Part shown: in pieces, positions 53,258-61,401 of the stretch
How positions within the stretch are numbered: position 1 is the first letter of the stretch
How the letters are laid out: each line of letters opens with the position of its first letter
NCBI GenBank assembly: GCA_024653205.1
Contig: JANLFO010000001.1
Coordinates: 1 to 64,000, forward strand
Length of the DNA stretch: 64,000 bases
From: Clostridia bacterium
GTDB lineage: Bacteria > Bacillota > DSM-521 > Neomoorellales > SLTJ01
Direction: 5' to 3'
Translations under genes and position numbers: made by a program
Notes under the pieces: generated by a model
Databases searched by the model: none
What the model saw: only the letters and a program-made list of their open reading frames with translations
Told to the model about the DNA's origin: nothing

Positions 53258-54173
53258 AATCGCCGTGGGTCGGGAGTTGGAGCGGTGGCTGGCCCGCGCC
53301 GGGGAGCGGGCGCTGGAAGCGCTGGGTCTGCCGGCGGAAGCGCAGGTGGGGGTGGCGCTGGTAGACGACGGGCGGATAAAAGAGATGAACCGCTCCTACC
53401 GGGGAATCGACGAAGCCACGGACGTGCTGGCCTTCGCCCTGGAGGAGCGGGGCAGGGAGGACCCCTGGCCGGAGGGCAGGGCGGAGGGCCTCTACCTGGG
53501 CGACGTGGCGGTCTCGCTTTCCACCGCCAGGAGGCAGGCGGACGAGCAGGGCCGGCCGCTGGAAGAGGAGGCCGCCTGGCTGCTGGTCCACGGTATCCTC
53601 CACCTGGCGGGCTACGACCACGACCGGGAGCAGGGGGCGCTGCTGATGCGGGCCAAGGAGCGGGAGGTGCTTTCCGGGCTGGGATCGGCACGCAGGCGGG
53701 GCAGGAGATCCGGATCGGCCGGCCGCCGGGGCGAAGAAGCCCGGGCCTTTCTGGCCGCCCAGGGCATTGAGGCCGCGCCGCTGCTGGAGGCCGCCTGGGA
53801 GGCCCGCAGGTACGCCTACGCCCCCTATTCGGGATACAGCGTCGGCGCGGCGGTGCTGGGTCGCACGGGCGCCGTCTACCGGGGCTGCAACCTGGAGAAC
53901 GCCTCTTACGGCCTCAGCCTCTGTGCCGAGCGCAGCGCCCTGGCCCAGGCGGTTCTGGCCGGAGAGGTGGGAGTGGCGGCGGTAGCGGTGGTGGCCGTCG
54001 GCCGCGAGGCTCCCGTTCCCTGCGGGGCCTGCCGGCAGGCCCTGGCCGAATTCGGTCCCCGCCAGGCGGTGATCGTGCAGAACGACCGCGAGGGCGAGCC
54101 GGTGGTGTACTCACTGGAAGAACTCCTTCCCCTTCCCTTCGGCCGGCACCATACCACCGGGGAGCCGGTATGA
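53226..54173 (+). CDS. Fused endoribonuclease YbeY and cytidine deaminase
   Basis: One 315-residue frame encodes two enzymes. Residues 1-155 are YbeY (rRNA processing): MNRSYRGIDEATDVLAFALE and the zinc site HGILHLAGYDHD (His122, His126, His132). After a basic linker (about 155-185, RRRGRRSGSAGRR) comes a complete cytidine deaminase: APYSGYSVGAAVLG, CNLENASYGLSLCAERSA with Cys233 and Glu235, and PCGACRQALAEF with Cys266 and Cys269. In relatives ybeY, dgkA and cdd are separate adjacent genes; here dgkA is gone and the outer two are joined in frame. Both catalytic sets are intact. era, normally next, is absent. Confidence 0.93.
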   Translation: MPLYVSNQQDEIAVGRELERWLARAGERALEALGLPAEAQVGVALVDDGRIKEMNRSYRGIDEATDVLAFALEERGREDPWPEGRAEGLYLGDVAVSLSTARRQADEQGRPLEEEAAWLLVHGILHLAGYDHDREQGALLMRAKEREVLSGLGSARRRGRRSGSAGRRGEEARAFLAAQGIEAAPLLEAAWEARRYAYAPYSGYSVGAAVLGRTGAVYRGCNLENASYGLSLCAERSALAQAVLAGEVGVAAVAVVAVGREAPVPCGACRQALAEFGPRQAVIVQNDREGEPVVYSLEELLPLPFGRHHTTGEPV

Positions 54174-54382
54174 AGACCGGGTTTTGCGGCTACGCTAGCA
54201 GTGGGGTATCTTCCGGGGAAAGGGTGGCGCTGGTGAATTGCCGGGAGGCCGCGTGGAAGCTTTTCGTCGCTACGGGTCAGGTCAACTTCTACCTTCTATA
54301 CAAGGAGCTGGAGAAGACGGACCGCGGTGAGAGCACCGGAGTAGAGGCGGTCGGAGGCCTGGAGATGGGACGGGAGGAGTGA
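54170..54382 (+). CDS. YqzL-like small protein
   Basis: A 70-residue protein whose segment AAWKLFVATGQVNFYLLYKE matches the core of YqzL, a small unnamed protein between era and recO in Bacillota. The extra N- and C-terminal residues make it longer than usual (about 45). ATG overlaps the preceding stop (ATGA), and recO starts immediately after the stop. Function unknown. Confidence 0.8.
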   Translation: MKTGFCGYASSGVSSGERVALVNCREAAWKLFVATGQVNFYLLYKELEKTDRGESTGVEAVGGLEMGREE

Positions 54383-55114
54383 ATGGGCCTCTACAAGACT
54401 TCGGCCGTAGTTCTGCACAGCGCCCCTTACCGAGAGGCCGACGCGCTTCTGGTTCTGTTTTCTCCCCATCGCGGCCGGGTCAGGGCTCTGGCCAAGGGCG
54501 TACGCCGGCCCAAGAGCCGGCTGCGGGGTGGAGTACAGCCCCTCACCCGGGCGCGTTTCCTGCTCTACGCCGGCCGGGCTCTGGACACGGTCATTCAGAG
54601 CGAACTGGAGGAAGCCTATCCCCGCCTGCACGCGGAGCTTCTGCGCTGGGCGCACGCCAACTACCTGGCGGAACTGGTGATGGCCACAACACCGGAGGGG
54701 ACGGAAAGCCGCGACGCCTACGCGCTGTTCCTGGCCGCCCTGGCCCTCCTGGAAGCCCGGCGGCCCGAAGCCGCGGCCCGGTTCTTCGAGCTCCGCCTGC
54801 TCGGCCTGTTGGGCTGTCTCCCGGAACTCACGACCTGCCGCTCCTGCGGTCGGCGGCCGGAGGGGTCCCGGCTGCGGATAGGATCGGAGGGCGTGTTCTG
54901 CGAGCGGTGCGGGTCCGGCGTGCCGGGTCCGGAAGTGGATCGGCGCACCCTGGGCGCGCTGCAGTTTCTGTTCCGGGCCCGTCCCCAGGCCGTGGGACGC
55001 CTGGAGCTTGAGCCCCAGACCTGGAGCGAGATGTCCCTGGTGCTGCGCTACTGGCTTGAGCGGCATTTGGATCGGCCTTTGAAGTCCGTGGCCTTTCTGG
55101 AGGGATTGAATTAG
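54383..55114 (+). CDS. recO: DNA repair protein RecO
   Basis: Recombination mediator that loads RecA with RecR. A 243-residue protein: OB-fold N-terminus (LYKTSAVVLHSAPYREADAL, LVLFSPHRGRVRALAKGVRR) and C-terminal zinc-binding domain (CRSCGRRPEGSRLRIGSEGV, then CERCG). ATG directly follows the yqzL-like stop, with GGGAGGAG as ribosome site inside that gene. Confidence 0.95.
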   Translation: MGLYKTSAVVLHSAPYREADALLVLFSPHRGRVRALAKGVRRPKSRLRGGVQPLTRARFLLYAGRALDTVIQSELEEAYPRLHAELLRWAHANYLAELVMATTPEGTESRDAYALFLAALALLEARRPEAAARFFELRLLGLLGCLPELTTCRSCGRRPEGSRLRIGSEGVFCERCGSGVPGPEVDRRTLGALQFLFRARPQAVGRLELEPQTWSEMSLVLRYWLERHLDRPLKSVAFLEGLN

Positions 55115-55125
55115 GGGGTGACGTC

Positions 55126-55518
55126 ATGGAGGAGCTCGAGAAGATCGAGGTGCTCCGCAGTCGTCTGGGCGTGAGCTACCGGGAGGCCAAGCAGGCCCTG
55201 GACGCCCATAACGGCGACCTGGTGGCCGCTCTGGTCGACCTGGAGGAGAAGCAGGGCCGCCTGTCGGTCCGGCTTGAAGCCTGCGGCCGGGAGATGCTGG
55301 AGAGGGCCCGGGGCTGGCTGTCTCACGGGAACCTCACCCGGGTGAAGCTCAAAAAGGGCGACGAGACGGTGCTGGAGTTTCCGGCCACGGTGGGTATGGC
55401 CGGGCTGGCCGCCATGCTCTTCAGCGCCCCCCTGGCCGTGGCCGGCGCCCTGGGAGCGGTAGCGGCCCTGGCCAACGACTACCGGCTGGAAGTGGAGCGC
55501 CCGCCCCGCTCCGACTAG
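55126..55518 (+). CDS. DUF4342 protein with UBA-like N-terminus
   Basis: A 130-residue protein. The first 45 residues form a UBA/TS-N-like helical domain (IEVLRSRLGVSYREAKQALD), as in EF-Ts. A DUF4342 domain follows (SHGNLTRVKLKKGDETVLEF), with a hydrophobic hairpin (LAAMLFSAPLAVAGALGAVA) that may be membrane-inserted. Function unknown. It is the last gene of the recO stretch and ends before a terminator. Confidence 0.85.
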   Translation: MEELEKIEVLRSRLGVSYREAKQALDAHNGDLVAALVDLEEKQGRLSVRLEACGREMLERARGWLSHGNLTRVKLKKGDETVLEFPATVGMAGLAAMLFSAPLAVAGALGAVAALANDYRLEVERPPRSD

Positions 55519-55559
55519 CGCCTCGCGAGCCCGCGGTCTTGGGTACTTTGGTTGCTTAG

Positions 55560-55593
55560 GCCCTCCAGCAACAGGAGGGCAATTTCTTTTTCT
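55560..55593 (+). terminator. Rho-independent terminator
   Basis: GCCCTCC (55560-55566), 7-nt loop, GGAGGGC (55574-55580), then AATTTCTTTTTCT. Confidence 0.85.
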
Positions 55594-55637
55594 CTAGGAG
55601 TTTTTCCATGAAAGGGCCCCCGGTGTCCGCCGGCGGC

Positions 55638-55805
55638 CTAGTAACTCTCCCCCTGCTCCAGCACCTGCACGTATTCCGCGACCGCGCCGGGCTCCGGCAC
55701 CGGCAGGCCGTCCTCTATAAGGCCCCGGACGTGCATAGCTATGGCTTCCTCCATGCGCTGTCTGGCCTCCTCAGGCGTCCTCCCCGTGGCCACGCAGCCG
55801 GGCAC
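55638..55805 (-). pseudogene. Truncated HicB-family antitoxin
   Basis: A minus-strand frame of 55 residues starting GTG: VPGCVATGRTPEEARQRMEE, then LIEDGLPVPEPGAVAEYVQV. It matches the HicB core but lacks the first 20 or so residues (the strand before the P-G-C-V-A turn). A GGAGG lies upstream, so it could be translated. No hicA gene is present, so it is most likely a remnant. Confidence 0.7.
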
Positions 55806-55929
55806 CTTACCTAACCTCCTCGGACCCTAACCGTACTCACCCTCTCGCGTCCATGGGCAACCTCACTTCTAGAGACTAGACTAAGTCAGACCCGGGGGCA
55901 ACACGCGAACGGCCCGTCACCTTGTACGG

Positions 55930-55958
55930 TTTACCCAAGTTCCCCATTATGCTAATAT
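55930..55958 (+). promoter_or_regulatory. Promoter of the Phd/PIN toxin-antitoxin pair
   Basis: TTTACC (55930-55935), 17-bp spacer, TAATAT (55953-55958), in an A/T-rich patch unlike the surrounding sequence. Confidence 0.55.
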
Positions 55959-56000
55959 ATACTTAGTTGGTCTACTACCCAAGAAAGGGAGGGCTAGGAG

Positions 56001-56291
56001 TTGAAAGAAGTGCTTAGCCCCATCGAAGTTAGAGACCGGCTGGGGCAGATTATCGAAGAAGCCTACTACACCGGCAAGGAGTTCATCATTGCTCGGCGCG
56101 GCAGACCGATGGCCGCCATCGTTCCGGTCAGCGAATATGAGAAGTGGGAACGGGAACGCGAGGAGTTTTTCAAGCTAGTCGAGAAAGTATGGGAGGCCAA
56201 CCGGCAGGTTGACCCGGAGGAGGTTACGCGCGACGTTGCCGAGGCGGTCCGAGAGGTCAGGAAGTGCGGGCAAACTCAGGGCGGTGTTTGA
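56001..56291 (+). CDS. Phd/YefM-family antitoxin
   Basis: A 96-residue Phd/YefM protein: LSPIEVRDRLGQIIEEAYYT, then FIIARRGRPMAAIVPVSEYE. The N-terminal part is the DNA-binding fold and the acidic C-terminal helix ([20 protein letters not shown]) would bind the toxin. TTG start after GGGAGGGCTAGGAG. It overlaps the PIN toxin gene. Confidence 0.88.
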   Translation: MKEVLSPIEVRDRLGQIIEEAYYTGKEFIIARRGRPMAAIVPVSEYEKWEREREEFFKLVEKVWEANRQVDPEEVTRDVAEAVREVRKCGQTQGGV

Positions 56292-56709
56292 TACCAACGT
56301 TTTGGTGTCCGGCCTGATCAGCCCCTCCGGGCCGCCGGGCCTTCTGATTACGGCCTGGCGCCGCAAGGAGTTCGAGCTGGTCGTTTCCCCGGCCATTCTG
56401 GCTGAGGCTGCCGAGGTTCTTCGGAGGGACAAAATAAGGCGCTATTACGAGCAGGCAGACAGGGAGGCGGCAGAAAAATACCTTGTGGGCCTGAGGCGTT
56501 TCGCCACGCTGGTGTCCGGCGGCCTCGACGTTAGTGGGGCATGCGCCGACCCCGAAGACGAAAAGTTTTTGGCCGCGGCTCTGGAGGCCAGGGCGGCGTA
56601 TGTTGTGAGCGGCGACGAGCACTTGCTAGAGCTGAGGCATTATCGCGGTGTAGACATAGTGCGGCCGGCCGAGTTCTTGTCGCAGCTCAGAAGAACTTTC
56701 CCCCGGTAG
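56209..56709 (+). CDS. PIN-domain toxin (PIN_3 type)
   Basis: A PIN-family ribonuclease: [20 protein letters not shown] gives the first Asp. Later acidic residues are in [30 protein letters not shown] and [15 protein letters not shown]. The start is uncertain. TTG 56209 gives 166 residues with a basic N-terminus and no family similarity for about 25 residues. GTG 56284 gives [10 protein letters not shown], closer to the usual start. Either way it overlaps the antitoxin end, so the pair is coupled. Confidence 0.87.
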   Translation: MTRRRLRATLPRRSERSGSAGKLRAVFDTNVLVSGLISPSGPPGLLITAWRRKEFELVVSPAILAEAAEVLRRDKIRRYYEQADREAAEKYLVGLRRFATLVSGGLDVSGACADPEDEKFLAAALEARAAYVVSGDEHLLELRHYRGVDIVRPAEFLSQLRRTFPR

Positions 56710-56843
56710 CAAGCAGGGTAGCAACAAACACCACGGCCTTGCTGAGGCCAGCCGGGGCTCTCAGCTCGAAGGTGCCGCAGGCCGAACGCAAGTTTTGGGG
56801 AGCGCCCAGGGCAAACTGGGGAAACGTCCGGCCGGGCCGAATC

Positions 56844-56872
56844 TTGACCCATCCGCCGGCAAGTGCTACTAT
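56844..56872 (+). promoter_or_regulatory. glyQ promoter
   Basis: TTGACC (56844-56849), 17-bp spacer, TACTAT (56867-56872). The leader before the glyQ start is only about 15 nt, which leaves no room for a T-box riboswitch. Confidence 0.75.
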
Positions 56873-56893
56873 AGCGCCGTGGAGGGGGACAGC

Positions 56894-57826
<933 letters not shown>

Positions 57827-57831
57827 CGGGG

Positions 57832-59901
57832 TTGAGTCGCGACTTTCTCTTGGAGATAGGCACGGAGGAGATGCCCGCCGGCAGCATGGAAGAGGCCCGG
57901 ACGGAGCTGGTGCGGGCGCTGGAGACCCGTCTCGCCGAGGAACGGCTCCGCTTCGAGCGGATCCGGGGTTACGTGGCGCCCCGGCGCCTGGCCGCCCTGG
58001 TGGAGGGCCTGGCCGAGCGGCAGGAAGACCTGGTACAGCAGGTGCGGGGGCCTTCGGCGGCGGTGGCGTTCGACGCCTCGGGAGCGCCCACCAGGGCGGC
58101 GCTGGGCTTCGCCCGCTCCCAGGGGGTGGAAGTGGCGGAGCTGGTCGTCCGCGAGGGCTACGTCTACGCCGTCAGGCGGGTGGCGGGGCGCCCGGCCGCG
58201 GAAGTGCTGGCCGAGGTTCTGCCCCGGTTGCTCGCCGAGCTTCACTTCCCCAAGACCATGCGCTGGGGCGGGCAGAGCCTGAGGTTCATCCGTCCCATCC
58301 GCTGGCTGGTGGCCCTTTACGGAGAGGACGCGGTTTCTTTCTCCCTGGCCGGGGTGGCCAGCGGTCGGTGCTCTCGGGGACACCGGTTTCTTTGCCCGGG
58401 CCCGGTGGAAATCCCCGAGGCGGCCCGCTACCGGGAAGTGCTGTCCGGCGCCGGGGTAATCGTGGACCAGGAGGAGCGGCGCGGGCGGGTGGCGCGGGGC
58501 GTGCAGGAAGCGGCGGCCGCGGTGAACGGGACCGCCATGCTCTCGGAGCGGCTGCTGGAGGAAGTGACCCACCTGGTCGAGCACCCCACCGCCGTCCTGG
58601 GCTCCTTTGACCGGCAGCACCTGGAACTGCCCGAAGAAGTGCTCACCACGGTCATGGCCGAGCACCAGCGCTTCTTCCCCGTGCGGGGGCCGGACGGCCG
58701 GCTCCTGCCCCACTTCGTGGGGGTGCGCGACGGCGGCACCAAGGGAGAGGAGGCGGTGCGGGCGGGCTACGAGCGGGTGCTGCAGGCCCGCCTGGTGGAC
58801 GCCACCTTCTTTTACAATGAAGACTTGAAGACGCCGCTGGCCGCGCGTACCGAGCGGCTCAAGGAGATAATCTTCCAGGAAAAGCTGGGCAGCATGTACG
58901 ACAAGACCCTGCGGCTGCAGTACCTGGCGGGGTGGCTGGCCGAACGGCTGGGGCTGGAGGAGGACCTGCGCCGGGCGGCGGTGCGGGCCGCCTACCTGGC
59001 CAAGGCCGACCTCACCACCAACCTGGTGTACGAGTTCCCCGAACTGGCCGGCACCATGGGCGGTCACTACGCCGAGCGCCAGGGCGAGCCCGCGGCGGTG
59101 GCCGCCGCCATAAGGGAGCACCACCTGCCGCGCTTTGCCGGCGACCGCCTGCCGGAAAGCCCCGTGGGGCTGCTGCTCAGCCTGGCCGACCGGCTGGACA
59201 CCCTGGTAGGGTACTGGAGCCTGGGCATCACCCCTACCGGCTCGCAGGACCCCTACGGGCTGCGCCGGCAGGCCTACGGCCTCTGCCTGCTGCTGGTGGA
59301 CCGGGGGCTGAGGCTTTCCTGGCGGGAGCTGGTCCTCCAGGCCTACGGCCAGTACCAGGCGGCGGGCCGGGCCGAGCACCCGCTGGACGAGGTGGAGGCC
59401 GGGCTCACGGGCTTTTGCCGGCAGCGGCTGGCGAATATCCTGGAAGAGCGGGGCATACGCTATGATGTGGTCAACGCCGTGCTGGGAGCGGGCTGGGACT
59501 GGCCGGCCGGGGCGGCGCGCCGGGCGCAGGCCCTGCAGGAACTGGTCGGCCAGCCGGCCCTGGAGGCTCTCGTCACCACCTACACCCGGGCGCGCAACCT
59601 TTCCAAGAACGGTATCGGCGGGCAGGTGAGGCCGGAGCTCTTCCGCCAGCCGGCGGAGGCCGGGCTCTTTGCCGCCCTGGAGCGGGTCCGGGAAGAGGTG
59701 GCCCGGCATCTTTCCGCCGAGGACTACCGGTCGGCGCTGACCGCCCTTTCCCGCCTGGAGAAGCCGCTGGCTGCCTTCTTCGACCAGGTGCTGGTCATGG
59801 CCGAGGAGCCGGACCTGCGGGCCAACCGGCTGGCGCTGCTGCAGGAAATAGTGGCCTGCGTGGGTCAAATCGCCGACCTGTCCCAGGTTCAGGCGCCCTA
59901 G
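57832..59901 (+). CDS. glyS: Glycyl-tRNA synthetase beta subunit
   Basis: tRNA-binding subunit, 689 residues. The start SRDFLLEIGTEEMPAGSMEE is characteristic. An HD-like domain (EFPELAGTMGGHYAERQGEP) and the C-terminal anticodon-binding domain (FFDQVLVMAEEPDLRANRLA) follow. TTG 57832 is preceded by GGGGAGGTAACG. Adjacent to glyQ, as in most Bacillota with the two-subunit enzyme. Confidence 0.97.
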   Translation: MSRDFLLEIGTEEMPAGSMEEARTELVRALETRLAEERLRFERIRGYVAPRRLAALVEGLAERQEDLVQQVRGPSAAVAFDASGAPTRAALGFARSQGVEVAELVVREGYVYAVRRVAGRPAAEVLAEVLPRLLAELHFPKTMRWGGQSLRFIRPIRWLVALYGEDAVSFSLAGVASGRCSRGHRFLCPGPVEIPEAARYREVLSGAGVIVDQEERRGRVARGVQEAAAAVNGTAMLSERLLEEVTHLVEHPTAVLGSFDRQHLELPEEVLTTVMAEHQRFFPVRGPDGRLLPHFVGVRDGGTKGEEAVRAGYERVLQARLVDATFFYNEDLKTPLAARTERLKEIIFQEKLGSMYDKTLRLQYLAGWLAERLGLEEDLRRAAVRAAYLAKADLTTNLVYEFPELAGTMGGHYAERQGEPAAVAAAIREHHLPRFAGDRLPESPVGLLLSLADRLDTLVGYWSLGITPTGSQDPYGLRRQAYGLCLLLVDRGLRLSWRELVLQAYGQYQAAGRAEHPLDEVEAGLTGFCRQRLANILEERGIRYDVVNAVLGAGWDWPAGAARRAQALQELVGQPALEALVTTYTRARNLSKNGIGGQVRPELFRQPAEAGLFAALERVREEVARHLSAEDYRSALTALSRLEKPLAAFFDQVLVMAEEPDLRANRLALLQEIVACVGQIADLSQVQAP

Positions 59902-59941
59902 CCCGCGGCTTGAGAGTTTGGGAACGGGGTGGTGAGCGGCC

Positions 59942-60574
59942 ATTCAGCTCAGTCAGCGCCAGGCCAAGATCGTGGAGCTGGTCCGGATCTCCGGGCCCAT
60001 GACCAGTGAGGAGATCGCCCGCGAACTCCGGGTGACCCGCGCCGCCCTGCGGCCGGACCTGGCCGTGCTCACCATGGCGGGAATCCTGGGCGCCCGGCCC
60101 AAGGTCGGCTATTACTACAGCGGCCGCTCCCTGCTGGCGGACGCGCTCCGGCGCTACCGCGTGGGCGACATCAAGTCCGTGCCGGTGGTGGTTACGGAGG
60201 AGACCAGCGTTTACGACGCGGCGGTGACCATGTTCCTGGAGGACGTGGGCACGCTTTTCGTGGTAGGCTCCGGGGGCCTGCTGGAGGGGGTGGTGAGCCG
60301 CAAGGACCTGCTGCGCGCCACCCTGGGAGGCTCGGACGTGCAGCGCCTGCCGGTCAGCGTGCTCATGACCCGCCGCCCCCACCTGATTACCACCACGCCC
60401 GAAGAAAGCGTATGCGCGGCGGCCAAGAAGATGGTAGAGCACGAGGTGGACGCGCTGCCCGTGGTCAGGCCCCTGCTCGGTCCCGAGGGGCAGGAACTGG
60501 GGCTGGAAGTGGTCGGCCGCATCACCAAGACCAGCATCACCCGTCTCTTTGTGGAATTGGGAGAGGAGGTGTAG
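59942..60574 (+). CDS. CcpN-like repressor with HTH and two CBS domains
   Basis: A 210-residue regulator. The winged helix [20 protein letters not shown] followed by [20 protein letters not shown] matches CcpN/YqzB, which represses gluconeogenic genes and binds nucleotides through CBS domains. CBS 1 covers [20 protein letters not shown], and CBS 2 covers [20 protein letters not shown]. The homologous N-terminus ([14 protein letters not shown]) precedes the first GTG (59972). ATT 59942, about six nt after GGGGTGGTGAG, is the likely start. Adjacency to ppsR and ppdK fits control of pyruvate-PEP conversion. Confidence 0.92.
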   Translation: MQLSQRQAKIVELVRISGPMTSEEIARELRVTRAALRPDLAVLTMAGILGARPKVGYYYSGRSLLADALRRYRVGDIKSVPVVVTEETSVYDAAVTMFLEDVGTLFVVGSGGLLEGVVSRKDLLRATLGGSDVQRLPVSVLMTRRPHLITTTPEESVCAAAKKMVEHEVDALPVVRPLLGPEGQELGLEVVGRITKTSITRLFVELGEEV

Positions 60575-60576
60575 CC

Positions 60577-61401
60577 CTGGGACGGTTGCCGACCGTTTTT
60601 GTGGTGTCCGATTCCCTGGGAGAAACGGCCGAGTACGTGGCCCGGGCGGCGGCCAGCCAGTTCGATTCCGGCCGGGTGGAGATCCGGCGCATACCCTACG
60701 TGGCCGAAGAAGGGCAGCTGGAAGCGGTGGTGTCCGAGGCGGCGCGGGCCCGGCCCAGCATCATCGCCTATACCCTGGTGGTGGAAAGGCTCAAGCGGCG
60801 GCTGGTGGAGCTGGCCGAGGAGCGGGGAATCCCGGCGGTAGACGTGCTGGGGCCGGTCATCGAGGCCCTGGCCCGGGCCGCGGGCCTCAATCCCCGGCTG
60901 GAGCCGGGCCTGCTGCGGAGGCTGGACGAGGAATACTTCGGCAAAATGGAGGCCATCGAATTCGCCGTGCGCTACGACGACGGCAAGGACCCTCGGGGCC
61001 TGCTCTTTGCCGACGTGGTGTTGATAGGCGTTTCCCGCACTTCAAAAACTCCGGTGTGCATGTACCTGGCCCACAAGCGCCTCAAGGCGGCCAACCTCCC
61101 GCTGGTTCCGGAAGTCACCCCCTGCGAGGAGCTGTGGGCCTTGCCCCGCCACCGGATCGTGGGCCTCACCATCGATCCCTACCAGCTCTATCAAATCCGC
61201 CAGGAGCGGCTCAAGAGCCTGGGCCTGGGGGCGGACGCCGGCTACGCCAGCCTGGACCGCATCCGCCGGGAACTGGACTACGCCCACGGCCTTATGGAGC
61301 GCCTGGGTTGCCCGGTAATCGACGTCACCAACCGGGCGGTGGAGGAAACCGCCGGCCGGATCATGGAAATCTATCGTAGGGGGCAGAGGCATGTCGGCTA
61401 A
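60577..61401 (+). CDS. ppsR: PPDK regulatory protein (kinase/pyrophosphorylase)
   Basis: Bifunctional enzyme that inactivates PPDK by ADP-dependent phosphorylation of a threonine next to the catalytic histidine and reverses it with phosphate. The 274-residue product has [20 protein letters not shown], the P-loop-like [19 protein letters not shown] and [17 protein letters not shown]. The best ribosome site (GAGAGGAGGTG) places CTG 60577 at 7 nt; TTG 60586 would be 16 nt away. It overlaps ppdK by 11 nt. Confidence 0.95.
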   Translation: MGRLPTVFVVSDSLGETAEYVARAAASQFDSGRVEIRRIPYVAEEGQLEAVVSEAARARPSIIAYTLVVERLKRRLVELAEERGIPAVDVLGPVIEALARAAGLNPRLEPGLLRRLDEEYFGKMEAIEFAVRYDDGKDPRGLLFADVVLIGVSRTSKTPVCMYLAHKRLKAANLPLVPEVTPCEELWALPRHRIVGLTIDPYQLYQIRQERLKSLGLGADAGYASLDRIRRELDYAHGLMERLGCPVIDVTNRAVEETAGRIMEIYRRGQRHVG

